From positions 610,448,709 through 610,512,708 of the forward strand of contig NC_081413.1 of assembly GCF_030272615.1 (NCBI RefSeq): 64,000 nucleotides of DNA, read 5' to 3'. The translations under genes were made by a program, and so were the position numbers. This document shows positions 35,569 to 47,062 of the stretch, piece after piece. The stretch's first letter is position 1, and every line of letters starts with the position of its first letter. Source of the DNA: Cryptomeria japonica. Lineage: Eukaryota > Streptophyta > Pinopsida > Cupressales > Cupressaceae. Under the pieces are notes generated by a model. It did no database searches and had not been told where the DNA came from. It worked only from the letters and a program-made list of their open reading frames with translations.

Positions 35569-36945
35569 AGGACACCATATGGTGTCATTAGGGGTCATAT
35601 GGTGTTATGTGGGGTCATGTGGTGTCCTAATGGGTCATAGAACACCATATGACCTCTTAGGACATCATATGACCCCTTAGGAAACCAATGACCCCTTTGG
35701 ACACCATATAGTGTTGTTAGGGGTCATATGGTACTCTAAGGTGTCATAAAACACCATATGACCATTTAGGACACCATATAATCCATGAGGACATCATATT
35801 GTATCGTTATGGGTTGTATTATGTCCTAAGGGGTCATATGGTGTGCCCTTAGGGCACCATATGACTCCTTAGGTGTTGTCAGGGGTCATATTATGTCCTA
35901 AGGGGTCATATGGTGTCTTGTGACCCCTTAGGACACCACTTGGTGTCGTTATGGGTCGTATGGTATCCTAAAGGGTTATATAGTGTCCTATAAACCCTTA
36001 GGACACCATATGACCACTTAGGACACCATATAGTGTTGTTATGGGTTGTATGATGTGCTAAGGGGTCATAGGGTGTTCTATGACCCCTTAGGACACCATA
36101 TGGTGTCATTATAAGTTGTTTGGTGTGATAAATGGTCATATGGTGTCCTATGACCCTGTAAGGGGTTGTTAAGGGTCATAGTGTCCTAAGGGGTCATATT
36201 GTGTCCTATGACCCCTTAGGATACAATATGGTGTCGTTATGGGTCGTATGGTGTCCTATGACCCCTTAGGACATAATATGGTGTTGTTATGGGTCATATG
36301 GTGTCCTAAGGGGTCATATGGTGCCCTATGACCCCTTAGGTGTTATTAGGGATCATATTGTGTCCTAACAGGTCATATGGTGTGTTATGACCCCTTAGGA
36401 CACCTTATGTTGTCATTATGAGTTGTACGGTGTCCTAAGGGGTCATATGGTGTACTAGGGGGTCATATAGTTTCCTAAGGGGTCACAGGACACCATACGA
36501 ACTATACCAACACCATATGGTGTACTAAGGGGTCATATGGTGTCCTAAGGGGTCATAGGACACCATATGGCCCCTTAGGACACAATATAACACCTAACAA
36601 CACCTAAGGGGTCATATGGTGTCCTATGACCCATTACAACACCATATGGTGTCGTTATGGATCGTATGGTGTCCTAAGGGGTCATATGGTGTCCTGACCA
36701 CTTAGGACACCATATGGTGTCGTTATGGGTCATATGGTAACCTAAGAGGTCATATGGTGTCCTATGACCCCTTAGGACACCATATGACCCCTTAGGTGTC
36801 GTTAGGGGTCATATTATGTCCTAAGGGGTCATATGGTGTCCTATGACCCCTTAGGACACCATATGGTGTCGTTATGGGTCATATGGTGTCCTATGACCCC
36901 TTAGGACACCATATGACCCATTACATGTCGTTAGGGGTCATTATA
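35569..36945. repeat. 20-bp satellite of FB, block 3
   Basis: About 1.4 kb of the same CATATGACCCCTTAGGACAC unit in both orientations, richer in a GTCGTTATGGGT variant than block 2. It ends where the GA-rich block of the right arm starts. Confidence 0.93.
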
Positions 36946-38265
36946 TATGGGGAAAGAGAGATGAGAGACCTCGATGACAAGAGAGAGGATTGAGACAGAT
37001 AGAGGGGGCGAGAGAGAGGTGAGTAATGATACTTGATGTAGAGGTAGATAGGTGGATAAGAAGGAAGTGAGAAACCTAAAGAGGGGAGAGAGAAAGTTGA
37101 TGACATAGAATGTAGAGAGAGAATACAAGAGGAAGATATAATAAAAAAGGTGGGGGAGTGACATATATCTGGGGGTATATATGGATGGGGAGATAGAGAG
37201 GGAGAGGGGGAGAAAGGAAGAGAGATACCTAGATAGGGGAGGGAGGGAGAAGATAAGAGATAGAAGAAAAAAGAGAGGAGTAAGAGGAGACAGATGGAGA
37301 GGAAGACATGAAGTGAGAGACCTATGGAAGGAAGAGAAGAGGAGGGAGTTCATAAAGGGATAGGGTTAAGGGGGAGGGAGAGAGAGATGGAGAGAGAGAG
37401 AGAGAGAACTATAGAGGGGACATATAGATAGGTGAGAGACCTAGATTGCGAGAGAGGAGTGAGATAGATAGAGGGGGATAAAGAGAGGTGGGTAACGGGA
37501 CCCATATGTAAAGGTAGATAGGTGGAGAGGAAGGGAGGGAGAAACCTAGAGAGGGGAGAGAGGGCAAGCTGGAGAGTTAATGAACTAGACAATGGAGATA
37601 GAGAATAAGAGAGGAAGAGAGATAATGAGAGAGTTGGGGAAGGAGATATAAATGGAGAGGGGAAGAAAGGAATGGATAGATCTAGAGAGGGAAGGGAGAG
37701 AGAAGAGAAGAGATAGAAGAACAAATAGATGAGTAAGAGGGGATAGATGGAGAGGTAGAAATGCAGGGAGTGATAGACCTAGAGAATGAGGAGATGGATC
37801 TACGTTTAGAGAGAGAGAAGAGAGGGAGAGTGTTCATAAATAGATCGGGGCAAGGGAAAGGGAGAGAAAGGTGGAGAGGGAGGGAGAGAACTAGACGGTG
37901 GAAAATTATATAAGTGAGAAAAATAGAGGGGGAGAGAGAGGTGGGTAATAATATAGGGAGGGAGAGGTAGTGAGGTGAATAGGGAGGGAAGGAGAGCCCT
38001 AGATATGGGGAGAGAGAGGATAGAATGGATCAGTAGTGAACAAGAGAAATGAGTGGGAGGGGAGAGAAATAATAAGACAGTGAGAGAGAAGAGAGAGGAA
38101 GAGAGTCAACGATATAAATTAGGGTACAAGGAAGAAATTAAAGGTAGAGAGGGTGGGATATACCTAGAGAGGGGAGAGAGAAGTGAGAGTGACAAGAGAG
38201 GGAGAGAGATAGGTGTAGAGTTTAGGGAACATAAAGATAGTGAGATACAGATCTAAAGAATGCTA
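36946..38265. repeat. GA-rich block of FB right arm
   Basis: About 1.3 kb of GAGAGGGA-type sequence that mirrors the CT-rich left block, including shared phrases such as GTGAGTAATGATAC. Frames in it encode Ser/Leu- or Arg/Glu/Gly-rich strings and are not genes. Confidence 0.85.
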
Positions 38266-39546
38266 ATAAGAGCATGTTGATTACTTAAATTTGACTAAGT
38301 ATGAAATTCAATATGATCCTATAAAAAATAGAATCTACATTATAACTCCTATAGAGTTGAAACCACTCTCAAACATCCTACTAATATATACATGAAATAT
38401 AACTTAAAGTGACTTATACTTAAATGTTATATTTCATGTATATATTCTCCTCTGAGGATGGGTATAACTTGTGCCCAAGTTGAAAAATTTGCATCACAAA
38501 ACCTTCAAATTGGACAATGTAGGACATTTGGTGGTAGCCAAATGAAAAAGTTGACTTTTCTCATTTGGTGCACACCAAATTTGGCGTGTGCCAAATGGGT
38601 AAAGTCATTTTTTTTCATTTGGTGAGCGCCAAATAGGGTGCTCGCCAAATTGCCTGCATTGGAAACCACCAACCCTTTGGGTTGGATTGTACTTAGGCAT
38701 CCAACCCAAAGGGTTAGATGACCGTTTCAAGCCTGAGACGTGTTTTTAACAGAAGATTAGAAAAATTTCAAATATTTTTGGTCGTGCTCTCCATCAGGTT
38801 TGCACGTGTTTCAATAAAACTAAAAAAAACACTATAGAGACCTCGATCTCTCTCTTAGCTATCCAAGCATGTAATTATTTTCACATTTTGATTTCGTTAA
38901 GGGTTTCATCTATAATTTCTTTTGTTAGTGTGTCCGTTTTTTGTCAAAAACCAACATGCACTATTTTGGGTATAGTTTTTTACATGTTCATCGGATTTTG
39001 AAGAAACTTACATTTTTAGAAACTAGACTCCATTCTACACAATTTAAAAAAAAAAAGGTTTTGATTTTTGATTAGTTATCAATAATTTTAGGGGGGAGCA
39101 CGCTCAAATTTCTATTTTTCAGGATGTGTCCACTTCAAAAATTAGTAAAAAATCATATACTCATTAAAAAATTAGCTGAAAAATCTGGCATAAACTACAA
39201 GGTGTTAGCTAATTTCTCACTGAAGCGATTTTAAAAATTCAAAAAAAAAGTTAACATTTTAGGGGGGCTTTGGGGGCCACAACATACACTATGTTATGTT
39301 TTTTGCATAAAAATAGGACCACTTTTTGTAGCCCCCCTTTTTTAAGCCCTTAATCTCCACCATTTTCAAAAAAAATTAGTAGTTTAGAAAGTAGACTCGA
39401 AGCACTTTGACTCTTGTTCTTGTTGCATCTTCAAATTTGGAGTGTAACTATCTTCAATTTGTCGTTGAAGTTCAGATTTTGTTGATTTCAAAAAAAAGTG
39501 GCATCTTAAGACCCCCTTTTGGTACCACAACTTGGTGCACATACCC
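38266..39546 (-). repeat. FB right arm, outer part
   Basis: Reverse complement of the left outer arm: AATGCTAATAAGAGCATG at 38268-38285, the 20-bp-stem hairpin at 38384-38445, TTTGGCG-type palindromes at 38540-38650, the GGGTTGGAT hairpin near 38670-38725, and the terminal block ending GCACATACCC at 39546. It carries about 700 extra bases (roughly 38755-39495) with G-runs such as TTAGGGGGG and no coding capacity. Confidence 0.75.
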
Positions 39547-40476
39547 AATGGTCACCTAGTGAGAGTGGTAAATTAGATCCTATGTTGGCTTAGGTTGGAA
39601 ATTTAATTTGATTTTCAACAAGCAAGTATAAAAGGAGGTCTACCCCTCTCATTTTAAACCTAATTAATCACCTAATGAATTTGAAATCAAGATCTACACT
39701 AGGAAATTCAAGTGAAAAGCAATCAATCTTCTATCAAGCATTGGAGCAAAGGTTAAGTCAAGATTCAAGCATTTGAGATGGCATTCATGTTCTATGATTT
39801 ATTAAGACAATCTACATGAAACCATAATTTCTTTGTGGATGCAAACACAACTTAATTAAATGTATATCATTAGTGTTTTAGTCATTTTCAACCTTTCCCT
39901 CAAAAGGAAAGTGTTTTACTATAGTACTTCATTTACATTTTCAATTCAACTTCATGGTTAATTCTAAAACTGAGGTTTGACCTAAGGAAAACCCCTATCC
40001 CCAAAAAATTCTCCCTTCTTTCTATGTGTAGGAAATCTAGGTATAGAGCTATGTTTGGGAGGATCAACAGGATTCATAGAGATGAACAGGTTTAGCTTTT
40101 GACCACAAGAAATTTAGGGGACCGTGGCAATTTGATACTACCTAGTCCCAAAAAATTAGGAAATATGGGAATAGATTTGAATCATCTTCTTCTACTCAGA
40201 TCCATGTTGGTGGCTTCATACGACATTTGTAGCTCATTGTTTTTATCAAATTGTTTTAATAATTCACTATCTTGCCCTAATCTTGAACAATTCAAATCAA
40301 TTCAACTCAAGGAGGATAGAGCCCTATCAAAGGTACTAGGTTTTTTTTATCAAAATATTGGTCTATCAAGGCTAGATCTATTAGACTCCTCTCATCCTTG
40401 ATGTATAGGTGAATTAGGCTTGTTAGTGGTTTTATTATCTTATTTTAACCCTAACCCTAATTTTCCCACCATTACA
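39547..40476 (+). repeat. Gypsy E 5' LTR, second segment
   Basis: This continues the LTR started at 14614 after the foldback insertion. A good TATA box, TATAAAAGG, lies at 39627-39635. The segment ends CCATTACA at 40476, complementary to the TGTA start. A tandem CCCTAA pair near 40448 is not telomeric. A 100-codon frame at 40099-40401 has no recognisable content and is probably chance. Confidence 0.4.
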
Positions 40477-41215
40477 TTTTGGTGAACCTAACTTCTTTCA
40501 CCTTAAATTTTTATTTTTGATCTCAAATCTAATTTTCATGCATTTTTAAATTCAAATTTACACTCATAATTTTTATTTTCAATTGAATTATATAAATTTA
40601 GAGGTTAGTTTCACAAAAACTCTAATTTATAATTCTAAACTTTAACTTGTGGGTTGCATAATTTGGATTAATTGTCTCAAAATTGTTTGTTTATGCATTT
40701 TAAAATTCAAATTTGCACTCATAAATCTCATTTTCAATTGAATTGCATAAATTTAGAGGTCAATTTCACAAAAAGTGTAATTTATAATTCTAAAATTCAC
40801 TTGTGGGTTGCATAATTTTTCAAGTCTACTTTTAGATCTGATCTTTATGACACGTTATGCTATTATTTAGAGGAATTTATCTTTCAAATTCATAATTCAA
40901 ACTGCTTAATTAATTGGTTAATCAATCATTTTTACAAAAAATTGCATTGTTTAATCACAATTTTCAATTTGTGCATTCAAATTTTCCTCCTTTGTGCATG
41001 AGTTTTATTACCATTAGTCCCACCTACAATATTCCCATGAGAAGAAGTTTTAGAATTAAGGGTTCTGAAGTTTTAATTTCTAAGGATATGGAGCTTAATT
41101 TGGATAGCTTATTTTATGAGAATGTAGGTGCTTCCTCCAACCCAAAAAATGATGTCATTTATCCCAATTCTCTTCATAATTCTTATAATGAGGATTAATC
41201 ACTAACTAGGGTTAC
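40477..41215 (+). pseudogene. Gypsy E leader and start of gag-like region
   Basis: TTTTGGTGAACCTAAC directly after the LTR is in the place of a primer-binding site, but I cannot match it to a tRNA with confidence. Two related AT-rich stretches (about 40540-40640 and 40690-40810) repeat a phrase with TTCAATTGAATT and CATAAATTTAGAGGT. A frame at 40914-41198 then ends shortly before copia D. After D the coding sequence appears to go on at 48344. The Gag assignment is inference from position. Confidence 0.35.
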
Positions 41216-42495
41216 TATTGGATTGTTGGGGAGATTGTTGGATTTGGTTGATCATTGTTGCTGCTAGGATATGTTGTTTTCATTGATTTCAACATATTCA
41301 TGTGATTTATTCTGGTGAGTTTGGAAAGAGTTTTTGATCTGGTTTTTGTAGTTTGGTTTTGCTGATCATTGTTTTGCAGAATCCGGTATTTCCTCTGGTA
41401 TATTCCGGTGTGATCAGACCTTATGTTGAAACTTTGGGATATTGTTTGGGATGATCTTGTGTATCTACATTTCAGATGGTTCATGATTTGGTGCTCCGTG
41501 AGGTATCTTTCTTCATGACAGTTGCTGATTAGTTGTGTTCTTGAGCTTTTTGAGACATTGACCGATGAATATTTGAAAAGAGGTGTTGGTGCACCTATTC
41601 TAGATGATTCTAACATTCTTGTTGGAGTTTCTTAGCCTGTCTTATTTGTTTTGGTGACTCACATTGTTCGTTGTGCGAATTTTTGGTGACTTTTATGAAC
41701 TGGTGATGATTTTCGTGTTATGCGTAATTCTGGGGTGTAGTGTGTTGCGGTTGATCTTGGCATGATTTCTAATGGATTTGATCATTTGGAAATTTGAATT
41801 AGGTCCATGCTATCTAATGTAAATCATAATATTGGTCCGGTGGTGGATCTTTATATTGTGTGATGTAATTTTTATAATTGTAAGTTGAGGGTTGAGGGTT
41901 TAGCCGACCTTGTTATCAAGGTTGATGATTTGTATATATAGGTGAGATGCTTATGTAATTTAGGTGTCGGTATTATGTTTGCATTATCAGAGAGAGGTGA
42001 TTGTGTGAACAAGATAGTTATTATCTGTTGAAGTGTTAAGGTGAGATTGGTGTTGCAGAGCAAATAATTGTGCGTAACTGGAACTGTCATTAGGCATTTG
42101 TAGATTATATCATTGCAATTCATTTCTTCTGGATTGTAGTCTGAACCATATTGTAAGTTAGTGAGACTTCCCTGAGGGTTGTAATCTTCTGGGCATATAT
42201 CTTTTGAGTAGTGAGCTCTAGGAAGTGTGCCTAAATGTATGTGCATTCCCCATTGTAATATTTTCACATACTATTGCAGAGTATCATCTTATTGTGGGTA
42301 GGTTCCCATCATGGTTTTTCTCTTAACTAGGTTTTCCATGTCAAAAATCTTGGTGTTGTGTGTTGTGCTATTAATTTTCTTATCTGTTATTACTACAGTC
42401 TATCAATTTATGTTTTGAAGTTTAATCTATTGTGATCCGGTGAAGACTGATTCACCCCCCCCTCTCTTTGTCTTCCTTCTTGATTGCTACTAACA
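41216..42495 (+). repeat. Copia D 5' LTR
   Basis: 1,280 bases, ending CTACTAACA. It begins TATTGGATT where the 3' LTR has TGTTGGATT, so the terminal TG has mutated; the start was fixed by aligning the two LTRs and by the GTTAC duplication. A TATATATAGG near 41934 is a candidate promoter box. Confidence 0.92.
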
Positions 42496-42551
42496 ATTGG
42501 TATCAGAGTTAGATCCTCCTCTAGAAGCTTAATCACTTGAGGAGATCTGGG

Positions 42552-45500
42552 ATGGCAGCTCAAGGTATTCTTTTCAAGAAGGATAGTCTGAGGTTTGATG
42601 GAAGCAACTATATTGTGTGGAAGAGATAGATGGAGGTGCACTTGAAATGTCTTCGAGAGGATTACTAGAAGATTACTAAGAATGCCTATGTTGTTCCTCA
42701 AAATGGACCATCCACCCCTGATGAGGTTAAGGAAGATGAATATAACATCAAAGTGAAGGAAGCATTTCTTAGTGCCCTAACTGATTTTGAAATGAAAAAA
42801 GTTATGGAACTTCATACCACACATGAGATATGGGAGAAGCTTGAGATCCTATATGAAGGTGATAGTCAAGTGAAAGTTGCTATGTTGCAGAGTTTAAAAG
42901 GAAAGTATGAGACATTGAAAATGTGAGATGATGAGAACATACATTCATACATGGCCAAGGTGAATGAACTTGTCCTTGGTATTAGATCTGCCAATGGAAA
43001 GATTGAAGAAGATGAGATTGTTGCTAAGGTGTTGAGATCTTTGCCTCCTACTTATAAACACAAGGTTGTTGCTATTGATGAGATCTGGAGTGTGCATACA
43101 GTGACAAGAGATGTGTTGGTTGAAAAACTTGTTACATTTGAGCTGAGCAAATTTGGAGAATCACATGGAAAGTCTGAGACAACATTCAAAGCATCAACGT
43201 CAGTATCCGGTAAGCAGAAATATGACACTGATGAATGTAGGATATCCAAATATGAAGAGAAATAAAAGAGATAACAGAGCAAGAAAAAGAACTTGATGAG
43301 CTTGAAGCACTTATTGCCTGAAGGTTGCCTAAAGGTGCCTATAAGTATGATGGAAAGTTGCCCTTGAAATATTTTTCTTGTAATAAGATAGGACATTTTG
43401 CTTCTAGATTCTTGGAGAGAATGGCCAAGTATGACATACATGATAAGTTTAATAAGCATGATAGGAATGATAGATATGAGAAGCATGAAAATTATGATAA
43501 GCCTTATAAGTTTAACCTGAAATTTAGGAACCAGAAGAACTGTTATTATGTTGCAGATGAAGGTGTTACAAATGATGAATCAGAAGGAGATGAAGTTGTG
43601 TTTATTGACATTAAAGAGGATAGACTTGTGCCTATTGATTCCACTAGTTGTTTTGTTGAGGAGAAAGCTTTGGCTACAGAGGTAGAAGAGAAGGGTGTAT
43701 GGGTGATTGGTAGTGGTTGTTCACATTATATGACGGGTGATAAAAGTAAATTTGTAAGCATGGAAAGGCATGATGGTGGAATAGTTAGATTTGGAGATGA
43801 CAAAGCCTATGTAATCTATGGGAGAGGTTCTATTTCTTTGTATGGTAAGCATAACATTGATGATATCTTGTATGTTGAAGGTTTGAAGCATAATATTTTG
43901 AGTGTTGGACAGATGGTTGATAAGGGTTATGATCTACAATTCAAATATGGTAGATGCAAGATCTTGAATACCTCTGGTATAGAGATTGCATTTGGAACTA
44001 AGACTGAAGGTAACATTTTTCATTTGAATGCTAGTGAGAAATTTTTTTTGATTGCTAAGATATATGAGAGTTGGTTGTGGCATAGAAGAATGTGTCATGT
44101 AAACTTTGATTCATTGATCAAGATCAGTTATACACAAGTTGTTAGGGATCTGCCTAAGATTGTTAAACCTATTAATCCAGTATGTAAGGAATGTCAGTTG
44201 GGTAAGAAAACAAGGATTTCTTTCAAGAGTAAACAATATACATCTGATGGATTGTTAGATCTTGTGCATACTGATCTGTGTGGGCCTAAAAATGTTAGAA
44301 GTGTGTAGGGTGATAGATACTTTATGATGCTAATTGATCATTATTCCAGGATGATGTGGGTTGTCTCTTTGAAAGAAAAATCAAAAGCATTTGAGAAATT
44401 CAAGATATTCAAAGCTAAAGTTGAAACTGAGTCTAGATTGAAGCTAAACTATCTGGGATCTGATAGAGGTGGAGAATTTTGTTCCGGTGAATTTAATTCT
44501 TTTTGCAAGGTACATGGAATCAAAAGACATCTATCTACTCCTAGGTCTCCACAACATAATGGGATTGTTGAAAGGAAGAATTGTACTATTTTGGATGCTG
44601 CAAGAACCATGATGATTGAAGGAAATGTTCCAAAGGTCTACTGGAGAGAAGCTATTAGCACTGTAGTCTATACATTTAACAAAGTTCATACCAAAGGTGA
44701 TACTAGTAAGACCCCTTATGAGCTTTGGTTTGGTCATGTTCCTACTATGAAATATTTCAAAGTTTTTGATAGCAAATGCTATATCAAGAGAGATGAGGAT
44801 ATTGGGAAGTTTGATGCTAGAAGTGATCAATGTATCTTTTGGGGATATTCTACAAATAGCAAAGCCTATTGGTGCTATAATAAGAGACTGAGGAAGATAG
44901 TTGAGAGTGCAAATGTGAAGGTGGATGAAAACATTGGAAAGGAGATCAAAGCTTATGACGATGGTCAACATGTTGTTTTAGCTCCTATTTAGCCTGAAGA
45001 GCCTAAGCAAAATGATCTGGTTGAGACTGTTAATCCTGATGTTGATACTACTAGTGATGATGTGTAGGAACTTGACGATCAGAACAATCAGAAGACTCAA
45101 AGGTATGTCAGACTAAATCATTCTGAGAATCATATTATTGGTGACAAGAATAAAGGTGTGATGACTAGAAGAAGGTTAGTTGCAGAAGAAGTATGTTTGA
45201 TTTCTAAAGTTGAACCTAAAGATGTTGGTGAAGCCTATAAAGATGATAACTAGATAAGAGCCATGGAAGAAGAGTTAGACCAGATTGAAAAGAACAACAC
45301 TTGGGAACTTGTGCCTAGACCTAAGGATAAAAATGTTATTGGTACTAAATGGGTTTTTAGAAACAAATTGAATGATGTCGGTGAAGTAGTCAGAAATAAA
45401 GCCAAATTGGTCTACGAAGGATATTCACAACAAGAAGGGATTATTATGAAGAAAATTTTGCTCAGGTTTCCAAAATTGAAGTTGTTAGATTGTTGCTTGC

Positions 45501-46746
45501 TTATGTTGCTTATAAAGATTTCAAGGTATAAAAAATGGATGTCAAATCTGCATTTTTGAATGGTGATCTAGAGGAAGAGGTTTACATTGAACAGCTTAAT
45601 GGATTTTGATTATAGGATGATGGAGACATGGTAAGTAAGTTGAAGAAAGCACTTTATGAATTTAAACAAGCTCCTAGATCTTGGTATGCTAGCTTAGACA
45701 AATACTTGCTAAAATTGGGATTTATCAAAGGTGTTGCTGATAGTAATCTGTACTTTAAGATTGAAAATGATAACATTTTGATTGGTGAAGTCTTTGTTGA
45801 TGACATTATCTTTGGTGGTGATGATTATATGAGTATGAAGTTTTCTAGTGATATACAAAAAGAATTTGAGATGTCTATGATTAGTGAGATGATTTTTTTC
45901 TTAGGTTTGCAGATTGCATAGATAGGAAAAGGTATCTTTATATCTCAAACTAAGTTTGTGAAGGAATTGTTGAAGAAGTTTGGATTAGATGATCCCAAAT
46001 CAGTTGTCACTCCTATGGTGACTGGTTGTGAACTGTCTAATAATGATGAATCTCCTAAAGCTAATCAGAGTTTGTACAGATCCATGGTTGGTGGACTGCT
46101 ATATCTTACTTAGACTAGGTCTGACATTATGCATGTTGTATGTATGGCTGCTAGATATCAAGATGATCTGAAGGAGAGTCATGCCACTATTGTTAAAAGA
46201 ATATTCATATATCTAAAGGGAACTCTGATTTATGGCTTGTGGTATCCAAAGAATAATTATTTCATGGTGTGTGCCTACACCGATGCAGATTCGGCTAGTG
46301 ATGTTGATGACCAAAAGAGTACTATTGGTGGAACATTCTTTTTAGGAAAGAAGCTGGTTTAATGGGCTAGCAAGAAACAAGATTCAATATCTTTATATAT
46401 TGCTAAAGTTGAGTACATTGTTGCTACTAGTAATTGCACTCAGATAGTTTGGATGAAGAAAATATTGAAAGATATCAGAGTTATTCATGATGAGCCTACT
46501 ATTATATACTGTGATAATTCTAGTGCTATAAATATGTCAAAGAATCCGGTGCAACATTCAAATACTAAGCACATATCAATCAAATATAATTACTTGAGAG
46601 AGCAAGTCAGTGAAGGGAAGGTGAAGCTGGAGTATGTATCTACAAAGGAACAAATTGTTGATATTTTCACTTAGCCTTTGCCTGTAAATACATTTATCTA
46701 TTTGAGAGACAAGTTTGGGGTATCCACCTCTCCTGATGAGAATTAG
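42552..46746 (+). pseudogene. Copia D gag-pol, broken
   Basis: ATG 42552 starts Gag, with early stops near 42627, 42667 and 42926. A frame change near 43261 precedes the knuckle YFSCNKIGHFASRF, where two knuckle Cys are lost. In the protease the catalytic Asp is Gly (GSGCSHYM, codon 43709-43711). Integrase shows LVHTDLCGP, a stop at 44306 and SDRGGEF. A frame change near 45440 precedes reverse transcriptase, which has FVDDIIFGG near 45794. RNase H ends with FCDN-like and STKEQIVDIFT motifs, and the last stop is at 46744-46746. It has more stops than copia A, so it seems older or more strongly mutated. Confidence 0.85.
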
Positions 46747-47062
46747 ATGCATTGAGCTGCATCGATATAGTGGAATTCAAAGCCTTATTCTTTTATCTGT
46801 ATTGATGAGTTGGTGTTGCTCCTCTGTTGGAGTAGTCTATTGATTTGGTTATATCTTGGGGGGAGAGATTCATGATTCTATATTAAGAATTTGATTTTCT
46901 ATTTTGGAGATCTTTGGCATTGTTGTCAAAGGGAAAGAGAGATCATGTGAAAAACTGCTTTATCTATCTTGATCTTAGGGGGAGTTTGTTGATGATATCT
47001 TCTTTCTTTGCATTGATTGTTTTTCACATTCATTTGTTGCCATCAATGCCAAAGGGGGAGAT

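Larger units (their letters stand above)
14901..39546. mobile_element. FB: 24.6-kb foldback structure with satellite core
   Basis: Left arm (14901-16980) and right arm (36946-39546) are inverted copies of each other. The ends are GGTATGTGCACCAAGTTG on the left and its reverse complement on the right, with one extra C. The direct repeat AATGG (or AATG) flanks both ends. From each end inward the order is: terminal block, a hairpin with GGGTTGGAT, TTTGGCG-type palindromes, a 20-bp-stem hairpin, a CT-rich (left) or GA-rich (right) block, then the satellite core. Copia A and B lie in the core; without them FB is about 11.4 kb. No transposase or other protein is recognisable, so it is either non-autonomous or not a transposon but an inverted duplication. 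The superfamily is unknown. Confidence 0.55.

Noticed and set aside
36921-38256. Frames in the GA-rich right arm
   Set aside because: Same composition artefact as in the left arm.
14901-39546. FB as a CACTA or Helitron element
   Set aside because: Termini are not CACTA, there is no 3-bp duplication, and no TC/CTRR ends or helicase are seen.
40099-40401. A 100-codon frame as a host gene
   Set aside because: No recognisable content and inside the inferred gypsy E LTR.
40446-40463. Interstitial telomere from CCCTAA units
   Set aside because: Only two units with an incorrect length for the plant telomere (CCCTAAA), in an LTR.
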